DNA of 64,000 nt from the NCBI RefSeq assembly GCF_013349995.1, contig NZ_JABVXF010000010.1:1-64000 (forward strand), in the 5' to 3' direction. The stretch's first letter is position 1. The number at the start of each line of letters is the position of its first letter. Both the position numbers and the translations under genes were made by a program. The notes under the pieces were generated by a model, which was not told where the DNA came from, did no database searches, and was given only the letters and a program-made list of their open reading frames with translations. The stretch comes from Pseudoalteromonas sp. 0303. Its GTDB lineage: Bacteria; Pseudomonadota; Gammaproteobacteria; Enterobacterales; Alteromonadaceae. Below, one piece after another: positions 40,807 to 49,305 of this stretch.

Positions 40807-41562
40807 CTTGGTCAATTCAGTATTAAGCCTATCTATTTGTTTTTGTTCAATGGCGATTAAGGTGTTAAAACGACTCGTTAAAGCTGTCATTTTGTCAGCT
40901 AGTGCGTTATCGCTATTCGCATCAGCTAAATTACGAGGGCGGCTACTTAGTTGTTGCTCAAGCTCTGACATTTGCATGTTTAACTCACTCTGATAAGTAT
41001 CAATTTTATTTTCATGCTCTGAAATTTTACGCATAATTTGTTTCGAGCGAATAAAACTAGCAACCTCATTATTAGCAGAGGAAGTTAACGTGTATTTTTC
41101 AGCCGTGAGTCTATCAATACTGCGCTGCTCACTGCCGATAAGCACGCCGTAACGCTCAGATACTGCGGTCATTTGTTTGGCGATTGCAGCTTGTTTTTTA
41201 GCCCCCACCAAATTACGTAGCTGAGCATCTGATTGCTCAGATAAAGCCACTATTTCCCTGTCCATTTTGAGCTTGAATGTGTCAATTTTATTGTTATGTT
41301 CTGCAATTTGCGCATCGATTTGCTTTAAGCGGATATAACGGTCGACCTCTGCGGTATCTTTACCTGCTGATGCTTGTGCAGCGTTATCTGACGCGCCCGA
41401 GAGGTGTGGGTTTTGCTCTTTTATAGTGATTAGCTTTGCATCTTTGCCACAGGGCTGTTGGCTAAATTCAGCAACACCGTTTTTCTCACAGTGATAAACA
41501 GTGCTGTGAGCCAAAGGGCAAACTAACAGGCTTATAAATAGTAAATGTAAGTTAATTTTCAT
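40801..41562 (-). CDS. Secreted DUF4124-like coiled-coil protein with internal duplication
   Basis: A 253-aa protein with a signal peptide (1-20, ending LAHS). A DUF4124-like start follows (VYHCEKNGVAEFSQQPCGKDAK, Cys25 and Cys38), then two tandem homologous helical repeats, residues about 75-152 and 167-246. Each runs IRxKQI, xEHxNKIDTxxxxL, a RNL segment, then LIxxEQxxIDRL. The repeats should form a periplasmic coiled coil. Function unknown. Transcribed alone. Confidence 0.7.
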   Translation of the reverse strand: MKINLHLLFISLLVCPLAHSTVYHCEKNGVAEFSQQPCGKDAKLITIKEQNPHLSGASDNAAQASAGKDTAEVDRYIRLKQIDAQIAEHNNKIDTFKLKMDREIVALSEQSDAQLRNLVGAKKQAAIAKQMTAVSERYGVLIGSEQRSIDRLTAEKYTLTSSANNEVASFIRSKQIMRKISEHENKIDTYQSELNMQMSELEQQLSSRPRNLADANSDNALADKMTALTSRFNTLIAIEQKQIDRLNTELTKL

Positions 41563-41690
41563 CTCGACCCTTCCTTAGTAATGACTCATTAAAAATGCCA
41601 CTAATGTACCTTTTATAGACTATTTTTATCGATCTATCTTTGTGATTACTTCGTAGTTACCTAGATTACTTGCTGCAAAGGCTATTAGAA

Positions 41691-43241
41691 GTGCAATACA
41701 CCACCTTAAGATTTATTTTTGGCGATCAACTTAATGCAAGCCACAGCTGGTTTAAAGAAAAATCACAACCAGACACGCTGTATGTCATCGCCGAATTAAA
41801 ACAAGAAACCAACTACGTAAAGCACCACCTGCAAAAAGTGGTCGCCTTCTTTGCTGCAATGGAAAACTTTGCTAATGCACTGACAAAAGCGAATTTAAAC
41901 TGCCTGCATCTGACACTCGATGACACACAAGATGATGACTCACTACCAGAGCTACTTACCCGGTTAGCTAAGCATTATCAATGCCAGAACATTGAGTACC
42001 AATACCCAGACGAATATCGCCTTAAAAAGCAACTTGCAGACTTTTCACAGCAGAGCGAATTTGATGTCAATGCAGTTGATTCTGAACACTTTCTACTACC
42101 TTTTAATGATATTGACCAGCACTTTAAGCCAAATAAGCCGGTAAAAATGGAGTTTTTTTATCGTGCTATGCGCAAACGTTTTAATATTTTAATGGACGAT
42201 GATAATCAACCTCGTGGTGGCAAATGGAATTTTGATCAGCAAAATAGAAACAAGTTAAAACCCAGCGATCTTAAAGAAATCCCAGAACCTTTATGTTTCG
42301 GTCACGATGTTAGCAACATCCTTAAACGAGTAGAAATGCACAAACTAAACACCTTTGGTGAGTGCAGCGATACGTTAATTTGGCCAACCACACGCGCTGA
42401 AGCAAAGCAGTTACTCGATTTTTTTTGCGATCATTTACTGGTGCATTTTGGTCAGTTTCAGGATGCTATGACATGCCAGTCCCAGTACCAATGGTCTTTG
42501 TATCACAGCCGTTTATCGTTTGCCCTTAATACTAAAATGCTGCACCCGATGCAGGTCATCGAGCAAGTGTTAACTAGCTTTGATAAGCAACCTATTGATA
42601 TTGCGCAAGTTGAAGGTTTTATCAGGCAAATTATCGGTTGGCGCGAGTATGTACGTGGTATTTATTGGCAAAATATGCCTGATTACGCCAGCAAAAATGC
42701 CTTAAATGCAAAGCGTGCCCTACCCGACTATTTTTGGCATGGCAAAACAAACATGAATTGTATGCACCATGCCATTACACAAAGCCTGCAAACGGCTTAT
42801 GCACACCACATACAACGTTTGATGATCACGGGTAACTTTTGCTTATTAACCGCTATTGAGCCAAGTGAAGTAGATGAATGGTATTTAGGTATTTATATCG
42901 ACGCCATAGAATGGGTAGAAATGCCCAACACTCGGGGAATGAGCCAATTTGCTGACGGGGGATTAATTGCCACTAAGCCCTATGCAGCCAGTGGAAATTA
43001 CATCAACAAAATGAGTGATTACTGCAAACATTGTAGCTACAACATTAAAGAAAAAGCCACTGAGGATGCTTGCCCATTCAACAGCCTATATTGGCATTTT
43101 ATGTTAGAGCACGAACAACAGCTTTCACAAAACCCACGTATCGGTATGATTTATAAAAACTGGTATAAACAAGATGAATCTGTACAGCAAGCAACGCTTA
43201 AGCGCGCTAGCTGGTGCTTAGATAATCTAGAAAAGCTGTGA
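41691..43241 (+). CDS. FeS-type (6-4) photolyase / cryptochrome-like protein
   Basis: A 516-aa flavoprotein of the FeS-BCP (PhrB-like) branch of the photolyase family, which repairs (6-4) photoproducts using light. The four [4Fe-4S] ligands are seen at Cys357 (MNCMHH), Cys445 and Cys448 (DYCKHCSYN) and Cys461 (DACPFN), with the same spacing (88, 3, 13) as in Agrobacterium PhrB. The FAD-domain segments GWREYVRGIYW and MPNTRGMSQFADGG are conserved. The N-terminal domain is RFIFGDQLNASHSWF. I chose the GTG at 41691, with AAGG 9 bp upstream, over the TTG at 41670. Confidence 0.9.
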   Translation: MQYTTLRFIFGDQLNASHSWFKEKSQPDTLYVIAELKQETNYVKHHLQKVVAFFAAMENFANALTKANLNCLHLTLDDTQDDDSLPELLTRLAKHYQCQNIEYQYPDEYRLKKQLADFSQQSEFDVNAVDSEHFLLPFNDIDQHFKPNKPVKMEFFYRAMRKRFNILMDDDNQPRGGKWNFDQQNRNKLKPSDLKEIPEPLCFGHDVSNILKRVEMHKLNTFGECSDTLIWPTTRAEAKQLLDFFCDHLLVHFGQFQDAMTCQSQYQWSLYHSRLSFALNTKMLHPMQVIEQVLTSFDKQPIDIAQVEGFIRQIIGWREYVRGIYWQNMPDYASKNALNAKRALPDYFWHGKTNMNCMHHAITQSLQTAYAHHIQRLMITGNFCLLTAIEPSEVDEWYLGIYIDAIEWVEMPNTRGMSQFADGGLIATKPYAASGNYINKMSDYCKHCSYNIKEKATEDACPFNSLYWHFMLEHEQQLSQNPRIGMIYKNWYKQDESVQQATLKRASWCLDNLEKL

Positions 43242-43246
43242 TAACG

Positions 43247-43272
43247 AAAAAAGCCGCCTCAGATGAGGCGGC
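43247..43272 (-). terminator. Terminator after the small heat-shock gene
   Basis: GCCGCCTC-ATCT-GAGGCGGC with T6 on the minus strand. It sits between the convergent photolyase and hsp20 genes; on the plus strand no T run follows. Confidence 0.85.
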
Positions 43273-43305
43273 AAAACTAACTAGGGGAAACAATGCTGTT
43301 GGAAA

Positions 43306-43752
43306 TTACTTATTTTCTAGTAATTTACCATTACCGATTTCGATTTTACGTGGTTTTAAAGCTTCTGGAATTTCACGCTCTAAATCGATACTTAGTAAAC
43401 CATTTTCAAGGTCAGCGCCAAGCACTTTAACGTGGTCACCTAATTGGAACTTACGCTCAAAGTTACGCTCTGCAATGCCTTGGTGAATGAACTTACGTTC
43501 AGCATTATCTTGTTTATCAGCTTTAGTACCGCTGACTTTCAATGTGTTGTTTTCTGACTCAATGGTCAATTCACTGTCACTAAAACCTGCTACAGCCATA
43601 GTGATACGATATTTGTCTTTATCGAGTGCTTCGATGTTGTACGGAGGAAAACTTGGCTGCTTGTCTGTGCGAGCTGCCGCATCCATTAATGATGCTAAAT
43701 GATCGAAACCGATGAATGAACGATAAAGTGGTGATAAGTCTACTGTACGCAT
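43306..43752 (-). CDS. ibpA: Small heat-shock protein, IbpA-like
   Basis: A 148-aa Hsp20 chaperone that holds unfolded proteins. The N-terminus MRTVDLSPLYRSFIGFDHLASLMDAA matches IbpA/B, the alpha-crystallin domain spans about 35-125 (YRITMAVAGFSDSELTIE, with GIAERNFERKFQL and GLLSIDLEREIPE), and the C-terminal tail has the IxI-like KIEIG. A heat-shock promoter was not recognised. The AT-rich leader could pair ATATC with GATAT across the Shine-Dalgarno, as in RNA thermometers (weak). Confidence 0.93.
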   Translation of the reverse strand: MRTVDLSPLYRSFIGFDHLASLMDAAARTDKQPSFPPYNIEALDKDKYRITMAVAGFSDSELTIESENNTLKVSGTKADKQDNAERKFIHQGIAERNFERKFQLGDHVKVLGADLENGLLSIDLEREIPEALKPRKIEIGNGKLLENK

Positions 43753-44021
43753 AATTATATCCTCATATTTAAGCGATATTTTGTTAGTACTCTTCTATTG
43801 AACCAGTGCTAACAAAGTTAAATTAATACTATATATTTCAATTACTTTAGTTTGTTTGGGACCCATCAGGCGTCCTCACTAAACTATTTATGGGCGGGTA
43901 AAATCTTTTCAAGATTTTTAGCAAAAAAAATTGCAATTTTTTTAAAATAATTGAAATTTTAACACCCTCAAACTGGTCTGAATTAGTTGATTTTAAAGGG
44001 TTAACCACGTACAAAATAACA

Positions 44022-44540
44022 ATGAAAAAAAATCCAACTTTTTTAAAAAAATTTATCAATGTGCTAAAAAATGTCGTGTTAATGGCAGTCGTTGTGTATG
44101 CCGTGACCGCATTTCAGCAACGTAATTTACTCTCAACTGATAAAACTCCTGCCCCCTATTTTAATTTAGCCACGCTAAAAGACCCGGCAGAGCGGATGAC
44201 CATTGCACAATTACAAGGAAAGCAAACAGTGGTGTATTTCTTTGCGCCTTGGTGCTCAATTTGTCGTTACAGTATGCCAAATTTAGAAAAGGCCCATCAG
44301 CAAGGTAAGTTAAATGCCATAGCAATTGCCCTCGATTACCAAAATATTGCTGAAGTTAAACAGTTTACTGATTCACTCGAATTAACAATGCCGGTGTTAC
44401 TTGGCAGTAAAAGTACAGGTCAAGATTATAAAATCAGTGCCTACCCAACTTATTATGTTATTGATGAGCAGTTGGCCATTACTGCGCATTCTATGGGTTA
44501 CTCAACAGAACTTGGCCTTAGGATGCGCACTCTTGATTAG
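44022..44540 (+). CDS. Membrane-anchored thioredoxin-like protein (TlpA/ScsD type)
   Basis: A 172-aa protein with one N-terminal membrane segment (about 15-31) and a periplasmic thioredoxin fold. The redox centre is C78-S-I-C81 in FFAPWCSICRYSMPNL and the cis-Pro loop is AYPTYYVID. The CxxC dipeptide Ser-Ile is unusual. It probably acts in periplasmic thiol exchange. It precedes grxA by 118 bp. The overlapping antisense frame at 43847-44059 is only AT-rich chance. Confidence 0.85.
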   Translation: MKKNPTFLKKFINVLKNVVLMAVVVYAVTAFQQRNLLSTDKTPAPYFNLATLKDPAERMTIAQLQGKQTVVYFFAPWCSICRYSMPNLEKAHQQGKLNAIAIALDYQNIAEVKQFTDSLELTMPVLLGSKSTGQDYKISAYPTYYVIDEQLAITAHSMGYSTELGLRMRTLD

Positions 44541-44658
44541 CTCAATCGCTTTTAGTGAGAAAAAACAGAATAGTGCAATCGATTTTATGCGCTGTTTTTA
44601 TTCATTTAATCCGTTAAGATGATAACCAGATAAACACATTCACATCGAGGAGAGCGAT

Positions 44659-44922
44659 ATGTTAACTGTAATTTTTGGCCGTGAAGGCTGCCCATACTGT
44701 GTTCGTGCAAAAGACGTTGCTGAAAAACTAGCAAATGAGCGTGACGATTTTAAATACCGTTATATCGACATCATTAAAGAAGGCATCAGCAAAGCAGATT
44801 TAGAACAGTCTGCAGGCAAACCTTGCCCAACTGTACCACAGATTTTTATTGACCAAGCCCACATTGGTGGCTTCACTGAATTCGAAGCATACGCTAAAGA
44901 AAATTTAGGGTTATATCAATAA
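44659..44922 (+). CDS. grxA: Glutaredoxin 1 (GrxA family)
   Basis: An 87-aa cytoplasmic glutathione-dependent disulfide reductase. Active site C11-P-Y-C14, and the GrxA-specific MLTVIFGREGCPYCVRAKDVAEKL start, cis-Pro loop TVPQIFID and GGFTEFEAY. GAGGAGAG lies 7 bp before the ATG. Close along its length to E. coli GrxA. Confidence 0.96.
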   Translation: MLTVIFGREGCPYCVRAKDVAEKLANERDDFKYRYIDIIKEGISKADLEQSAGKPCPTVPQIFIDQAHIGGFTEFEAYAKENLGLYQ

Positions 44923-45016
44923 ATTGTAAACGTGGTTGATTTTGGCAATTCTAAACTGATTAAATTATGACCAACATCAACCACATACAAATTAGTTGTA
45001 ATTTATACAAGCAATT

Positions 45017-45064
45017 GCATTGTATTTCCTATACAATGCGCGCCTCTTTAAATTCGTTGAGGCG
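45017..45064 (+). promoter_or_regulatory. deaD leader inverted repeats
   Basis: GCATTGTAT-ttcct-ATACAATGC (45017-45039) is a perfect 9-bp inverted repeat overlapping a possible -10 (TACAAT). Next to it CGCCTC-N12-GAGGCG (45041-45064) forms a hairpin whose right arm contains the GAGG Shine-Dalgarno of deaD. Confidence 0.5.
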
Positions 45065-45069
45065 TATTA

Positions 45070-46884
45070 ATGTCAGAACCAGTCACGTTTGAATCTCTAA
45101 ATCTTTCTCCTGCAATCCTTAAAGCAGTTGAAGAGTTGGGTTACAAGACTCCATCTGAAATCCAAGCTCAATGTATACCGTTATTGCTAGAAAGAAAGGA
45201 CGTACTGGGACTAGCGCAAACGGGTACAGGTAAAACAGCAGCATTTGCACTGCCGTTACTAAATAATATTGACCCGTCTGTGAAGCAGCCACAGATCCTT
45301 GTTTTAACGCCTACGCGTGAACTTGCGATCCAAGTAGCTGAGGCATTCGAACAATATGCTAAGCATACTCGTGGTGTTGAAGTTTTAGCCCTTTATGGTG
45401 GCCAAAGCTATAGCATCCAACTAAGTGCACTTCGTCGTGGCGCGCAAATCATTGTTGCAACGCCAGGTCGCTTAATTGACCACATTAACCGTGGCACAAT
45501 CAAGTTTGAGAGCTTACAAGCCCTTGTTCTTGATGAAGCAGACGAAATGTTACGCATGGGCTTCATTGATGATGTAGAAAGCATCATGGAGAAAACGCCA
45601 CGTGAAAAGCAAACATGTCTTTTCTCGGCGACCATGCCTAAGCAAATTCAAAATATCAGCAGCAAGTACATGAATGAGCCTGAGCAAGTTCATATTTCTG
45701 CGCGTAACTCAACTGTATCAACGGTTGAGCAAGTATTTTGGAATGCACACGTACACAAAAACAAAGCAATCGTTCGCTTCTTAGAAGCAGAACAATACGA
45801 TGGTGCAATTGTTTTCGTACGTACACGTAACGACACGGTACAGTTAGCTGAATTACTTGAGCGCGAAGGTTTCTCTGCGGCACCACTTAATGGTGACATG
45901 AACCAACAAGCACGTGAACGCACAGTAGATCGTTTGAAAAACGGCCTAGTTGATATCGTTATTGCAACAGACGTTGCTGCACGTGGCCTTGATGTAGACC
46001 GTTTAAGCTTAGTAATTAACTACGATATCCCACAAGATTCAGAAGCCTACGTTCACCGTATTGGTCGTACTGGTCGAGCGGGTCGTACTGGTAAAGCGAT
46101 TCTTTTCGTAAAACATAACGAGCGTTATTTACTTAAAAATATCATTCGTCATACGAAATCTGATATCGCACAAGTTGATTTGCCAACTGCAAAAGTAGTT
46201 GAAGAAAAGCGTATTAAAGCGCTTCAAGACAAACTAACGATTGCTCTTGAAAACAAAGACATCACTTTCTTTAATCAAGTTGCTGCTAACATGGCAGAAA
46301 AGCTTGAGCTAAGTGCTGAAGATTTAGCAGGTGCATTACTTTGTTTAGCGCAGCAACAATCACCAATTAAGGTTGAAGAAGTTAAAGTTCAACCGCGTGG
46401 CGAACGTAACGAGCGTCGTCGCAACGAACGTGGTGATCGAGCTGATCGTGGCGACCGTCAAGGACGCGAGCGTAAACCTCGTGAGCCGCGTGAGCGCAAT
46501 AGCCGCAGCATGGGTCCTATGGATACTTACCGTATCGAAGTAGGTCGTGAGCACGGTGTACAAGTTAAAAATATCGTTGGTGCGATTGCTAACGAAGCTG
46601 ATATCTCAAGCAAGTTCATTGGTGATATTCGCTTACATGACAATCACAGTACGGTACAGTTACCACAGAACATGCCAAAAGATGTGCTTGATCACTTCCA
46701 AAAGGTATTTATCTGTAAACGTCCTATGAATATGACGCTAACGCAAGACCAAGGTCCTGCGGCTCCTCGCTCTGAGCGCCCAAGTGGTGATCGTGGTGAT
46801 AAGAAGCGTAACTTCAAAGACCGTGGTGAAAAACGTGGTGGCCCTCGTAAAGAGCGTCGTCCAGTGAGCTTCACTGCGAACTAA
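45070..46884 (+). CDS. deaD: ATP-dependent RNA helicase DeaD (CsdA)
   Basis: A 604-aa DEAD-box helicase for ribosome assembly and mRNA turnover in the cold. All motifs are visible: Q motif (TPSEIQAQCIPLLL), AQTGTGKT, PTRELA, TPGRLID, DEAD, SAT, then the second RecA domain with ARGLDVDRLSLVINYDIP and HRIGRTGRAGRTG. An Arg/Glu/Asp-rich linker (about 440-480), a DbpA-type RNA-binding domain (about 485-555) and a basic tail follow. In E. coli this gene follows nlpI; here it has moved away. Confidence 0.97.
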   Translation: MSEPVTFESLNLSPAILKAVEELGYKTPSEIQAQCIPLLLERKDVLGLAQTGTGKTAAFALPLLNNIDPSVKQPQILVLTPTRELAIQVAEAFEQYAKHTRGVEVLALYGGQSYSIQLSALRRGAQIIVATPGRLIDHINRGTIKFESLQALVLDEADEMLRMGFIDDVESIMEKTPREKQTCLFSATMPKQIQNISSKYMNEPEQVHISARNSTVSTVEQVFWNAHVHKNKAIVRFLEAEQYDGAIVFVRTRNDTVQLAELLEREGFSAAPLNGDMNQQARERTVDRLKNGLVDIVIATDVAARGLDVDRLSLVINYDIPQDSEAYVHRIGRTGRAGRTGKAILFVKHNERYLLKNIIRHTKSDIAQVDLPTAKVVEEKRIKALQDKLTIALENKDITFFNQVAANMAEKLELSAEDLAGALLCLAQQQSPIKVEEVKVQPRGERNERRRNERGDRADRGDRQGRERKPREPRERNSRSMGPMDTYRIEVGREHGVQVKNIVGAIANEADISSKFIGDIRLHDNHSTVQLPQNMPKDVLDHFQKVFICKRPMNMTLTQDQGPAAPRSERPSGDRGDKKRNFKDRGEKRGGPRKERRPVSFTAN

Positions 46885-46887
46885 TCG

Positions 46888-46919
46888 AAGCTGTAAGCTG
46901 TAAGCTGTAAGCTGTAAGC
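46888..46919 (+). repeat. 7-bp tandem repeat after deaD
   Basis: AAGCTGT is repeated four times and then AAGC, starting 4 bp after the deaD stop codon and just before its terminator. Confidence 0.85.
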
Positions 46920-46922
46920 AAT

Positions 46923-46957
46923 AAAAAACCTTGTCATGAGAGTGACAAGGTTTTTTT
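46923..46957. terminator. Bidirectional terminator after deaD
   Basis: A6-CCTTGTCA-TGAGAG-TGACAAGG-T7. It can also stop leftward transcripts of the lipase gene. Confidence 0.9.
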
Positions 46958-46996
46958 GTATAAACTGACTTACACTTAGCAAATTTAAAATAAATT

Positions 46997-48154
46997 TTAC
47001 ATCGTTTTTTGAAGTGCTTGTGCAGCCATTCTATAAAGGGCACGGGTCATGATGTCAAAAATGGAACGAATCACAGCGACGCTTAATGTACTAATATCAT
47101 GATGCTGACCAGAGAAAACTAACATATGTCCAAGTAAAGCTTTAACATCTTCTTTTTTCTCTTTTGATATAGCAACAATTTTATGGATTGTTCTTGCTAA
47201 AACATCATACAAAGTCATCGTGCATGAGCCTGCATAGTTAATCATAAAACCTATTGAATACCCTGCATCAATTAAAATGTTAATTAAAAAGTCTGCAATT
47301 TTTTGTGCCCATTCCGCATTAAACCTAGCAAGGTGGCGCTTTTGATAGTCTAGTTTGATTCTTTTTTTCGCACCTGAACTACAAACTTTATTAGCAATTT
47401 CATCATAACTACTATAACGACCTGCTGTGTTGATATAACCCGGTGTTGGCTCGCTCATAGAGTGGGCTCCTAAACTAAAACGAGCTCCTTTATTTCCAGC
47501 AAGTAAATACTCATCATCAGCATGCACAAATGGCCATAATGGTATACATGGTACAGGATCCATTCCATGTGTTATTCGGTAAGTAGGAATAAATGCTTTA
47601 ATCTGAGTCGCAAAAGATTGATTTCCAACCCTTGGCGCACCAAATGTATATATACTGGTAGAAATAGCATATTTAGACTGTAACCAAGAGGCTGTTAGAG
47701 TAGCAAGTGCCCCGCCAAGACTATGACCAACACAATAAACATGCTTAGGGTTATGTTCGAGTACTTATTTTTCAAAGGCAGGTTTTAAGCTATTAAATGC
47801 TTTCATAAACCCCGCATGAACATCTTTATTATTTGGGCCAGAAACAAAGCCTATATTTAAGTTTGTCATCCAATCTGGCACCATTACTTTGGTACCGCGA
47901 ATTGCGATTACATGATGATCTTTATTACTTTCAAGCTTTCCCCGCGCCGTAATAGCAAATCCATATGTTTTATTAAAGAGCTGAAAGGGTAAACCACCAG
48001 ATGTGCCTTTAATGGCACTTTCAGATAAACTAATCTCAAATTGCTTTTTTAATAAAGGTGATAAACGTGAGTTTTTTGTTGGTTTACTTTTAATATACTG
48101 ATAAGGTAAAGCAGCAAGTTCCGCTGCAATTTTTGGAGGTAACTGCTTCTGCAT
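46997..48154 (-). pseudogene. Class 3 lipase interrupted by an in-frame UAA
   Basis: Reading leftward from ATG 48154 (AAGGA upstream), 129 codons end at a TAA (47765-47767) after AFEK. The same frame then continues VLEHNPKHVYCVGHSLGGALATL, so Ser145 of GHSLGG is the nucleophile, then FGAPRVGN, THGMDPVPCIP (catalytic Asp) and PFVHADDEYLL (likely His), ending at 46997. A 385-aa class 3 lipase is thus split by one substitution, with the N-terminal piece lacking the active site. There is no signal peptide. A C-terminal hydrophobic stretch (IADFLINILIDAGYSIGFMI) may contact membranes. It lies 20 bp after the first 150-aa paralog, forming a two-gene unit. Partner-linked lipases of this kind are often T6SS effectors (inference). 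Confidence 0.85.
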
Positions 48155-48174
48155 AAATACAATCCTTGTTTTTA

Positions 48175-48627
48175 TTAATAAATAGTAAAGTCTTCACTCC
48201 AACGACAAATCGAAGTCGCATTGTGCTTCCGTTGTGAACTTTCATTATTGAATTCGAAATCAACCTGCTCATTAGTCAAATCACAGTTTAGAGAGACAAG
48301 CTTCTTATTGAATGCCTCAATTGGATTAATCCCTTCCAGTACGGCATCCCAAAGGGCTAAGTTTTCTCCATCAACACAAACGTAAATTACTTGTACTGTA
48401 AGATTTTCAACAAATAACCTACCTGGTAATTTCGAACGAATGTTATATTCTGGAAAATAAAACTCTCCATTGTCATCAGTGATCGTAAAATCCTTACGTT
48501 CAACTTCATCTGTATAGCCTAACCAACGGTGAACAGTTAGGCCTTTAACAGGAATACTATTATCAAGTATACGCCCTCTCACCTCAGGACATAGGTGAAC
48601 ATCATATTTTTTAAATAAGCCAAGCAT
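48175..48627 (-). CDS. 150-aa protein, paralog 1 (DUF6795-like)
   Basis: A soluble protein beginning MLGLFKKYDVHLCPEVRGRILDN, with a beta-sandwich-like region (GLTVHRWLGYTDEVERKDFTITDDNGEFYFPEYNIRSKLPGRLF) and a C-terminus ending in ICRWSEDFTIY. I associate it with DUF6795, a family of unknown function in marine gammaproteobacteria, but cannot confirm it. It is immediately upstream of the lipase and paralogous to the gene at 48853. The N-terminal half is nearly the same in both, and the C-terminal half differs, as in diversifying immunity or adaptor proteins. AAGG lies before the ATG. Confidence 0.75.
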   Translation of the reverse strand: MLGLFKKYDVHLCPEVRGRILDNSIPVKGLTVHRWLGYTDEVERKDFTITDDNGEFYFPEYNIRSKLPGRLFVENLTVQVIYVCVDGENLALWDAVLEGINPIEAFNKKLVSLNCDLTNEQVDFEFNNESSQRKHNATSICRWSEDFTIY

Positions 48628-48764
48628 AGATAAGCCTTAAAATAGATTGAAAATAACTCGATGGGGATAAGAAAGGTAAGGTTAAAGTTTGAAAAACTAT
48701 TCCATGTTTCTCTGTCATCATCCTTGAGTTTAATTAGTCTATTACAAAAGAACTAACACAACAA
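48628..48764 (-). repeat. Duplicated 5' flank, copy A
   Basis: About 137 bp before paralog 1 is nearly identical to 49306-49444 before paralog 2. It is better conserved than the C-terminal coding halves. The shared part includes GGATAAGAAAGGTAAGG (plus strand) and a stretch likely to hold the promoter. Confidence 0.85.
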
Positions 48765-48835
48765 TTATCGATGACATCCTCCTCAGACTCTAAATAAAGC
48801 TTCGCAGCTATTTGAGGTGATAGTCTTTGGCGCAT
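48734..48835 (-). pseudogene. 33-codon remnant of a second lipase start
   Basis: After paralog 2, AAGGA precedes an ATG at 48835. The reading MRQRLSPQIAAKLYLESEEDV matches the lipase N-terminus MQKQLPPKIAAELAALP. The match stops where copy A of the duplicated flank begins (near 48764), and the frame then ends by chance at 48734. It marks a second lipase gene lost in the recombination that made the tandem duplication. Confidence 0.65.
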
Positions 48836-48852
48836 TCTTATCGTCCTTAATT

Positions 48853-49305
48853 TTAGTAAATTGAAAAGTCGCTACTCCAGCGACATATACTTCTAGCGCA
48901 ATGCATCCTATTTGGATTTGCATGTTTGAATTCAAAATCGACTATTTCACTTTTTAAGTCACAATTTAGGGAGTTTAACTTTATATTAAACGCTGCAATA
49001 GGTTCTCGTCCTTCTAAAATAGCTTGCCAAAGGGGAAGCCTTTTATTTTTATAGTCGATATATATTGCTTGATGAGTGATATTTTCAACAAATAACCTAC
49101 CTGGTAATTTTGAACGAATGTTATATTCTGGAAAATAAAAATGTCCACTTTCATCGGTAGTCGTTAAATCCTCACGCTCAACTTCATCTGTATAACCTAA
49201 CCAACGTTGAACAGTTAGGCCTATAACAGGAATACCATTATCAAGTATACGCCCCCTTACCTCAGGACACAGGTGAACATCATATTTTTTAAATAAGCCA
49301 AACAT
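48853..49305 (-). CDS. 150-aa protein, paralog 2 (DUF6795-like)
   Basis: Second copy of the 150-aa protein (MFGLFKKYDVHLCPEVRGRILDN...ICRWSSDFSIY). It is the same length as paralog 1, with roughly two thirds identity, strongest in the first 80 residues. It lies just before the lipase remnant, so the ancestral unit was paralog plus lipase. AAGGG lies 7 bp before the ATG. With its lipase gone it is an orphan partner gene. Confidence 0.75.
   Translation of the reverse strand: MFGLFKKYDVHLCPEVRGRILDNGIPVIGLTVQRWLGYTDEVEREDLTTTDESGHFYFPEYNIRSKLPGRLFVENITHQAIYIDYKNKRLPLWQAILEGREPIAAFNIKLNSLNCDLKSEIVDFEFKHANPNRMHCARSICRWSSDFSIY

Noticed and set aside
43847..44059. 70-codon minus-strand frame overlapping the thioredoxin-like gene start
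   Set aside because: Phe/Ile/Lys-rich translation of an AT-rich intergenic region; overlaps a well-supported gene on the other strand.
46997..47563. 188-aa frame as a separate gene with start at 47563
   Set aside because: It begins in the middle of the lipase fold (DPVPCIP), and the upstream codons in the same frame encode GHSLGG; it is the 3' part of the interrupted lipase.
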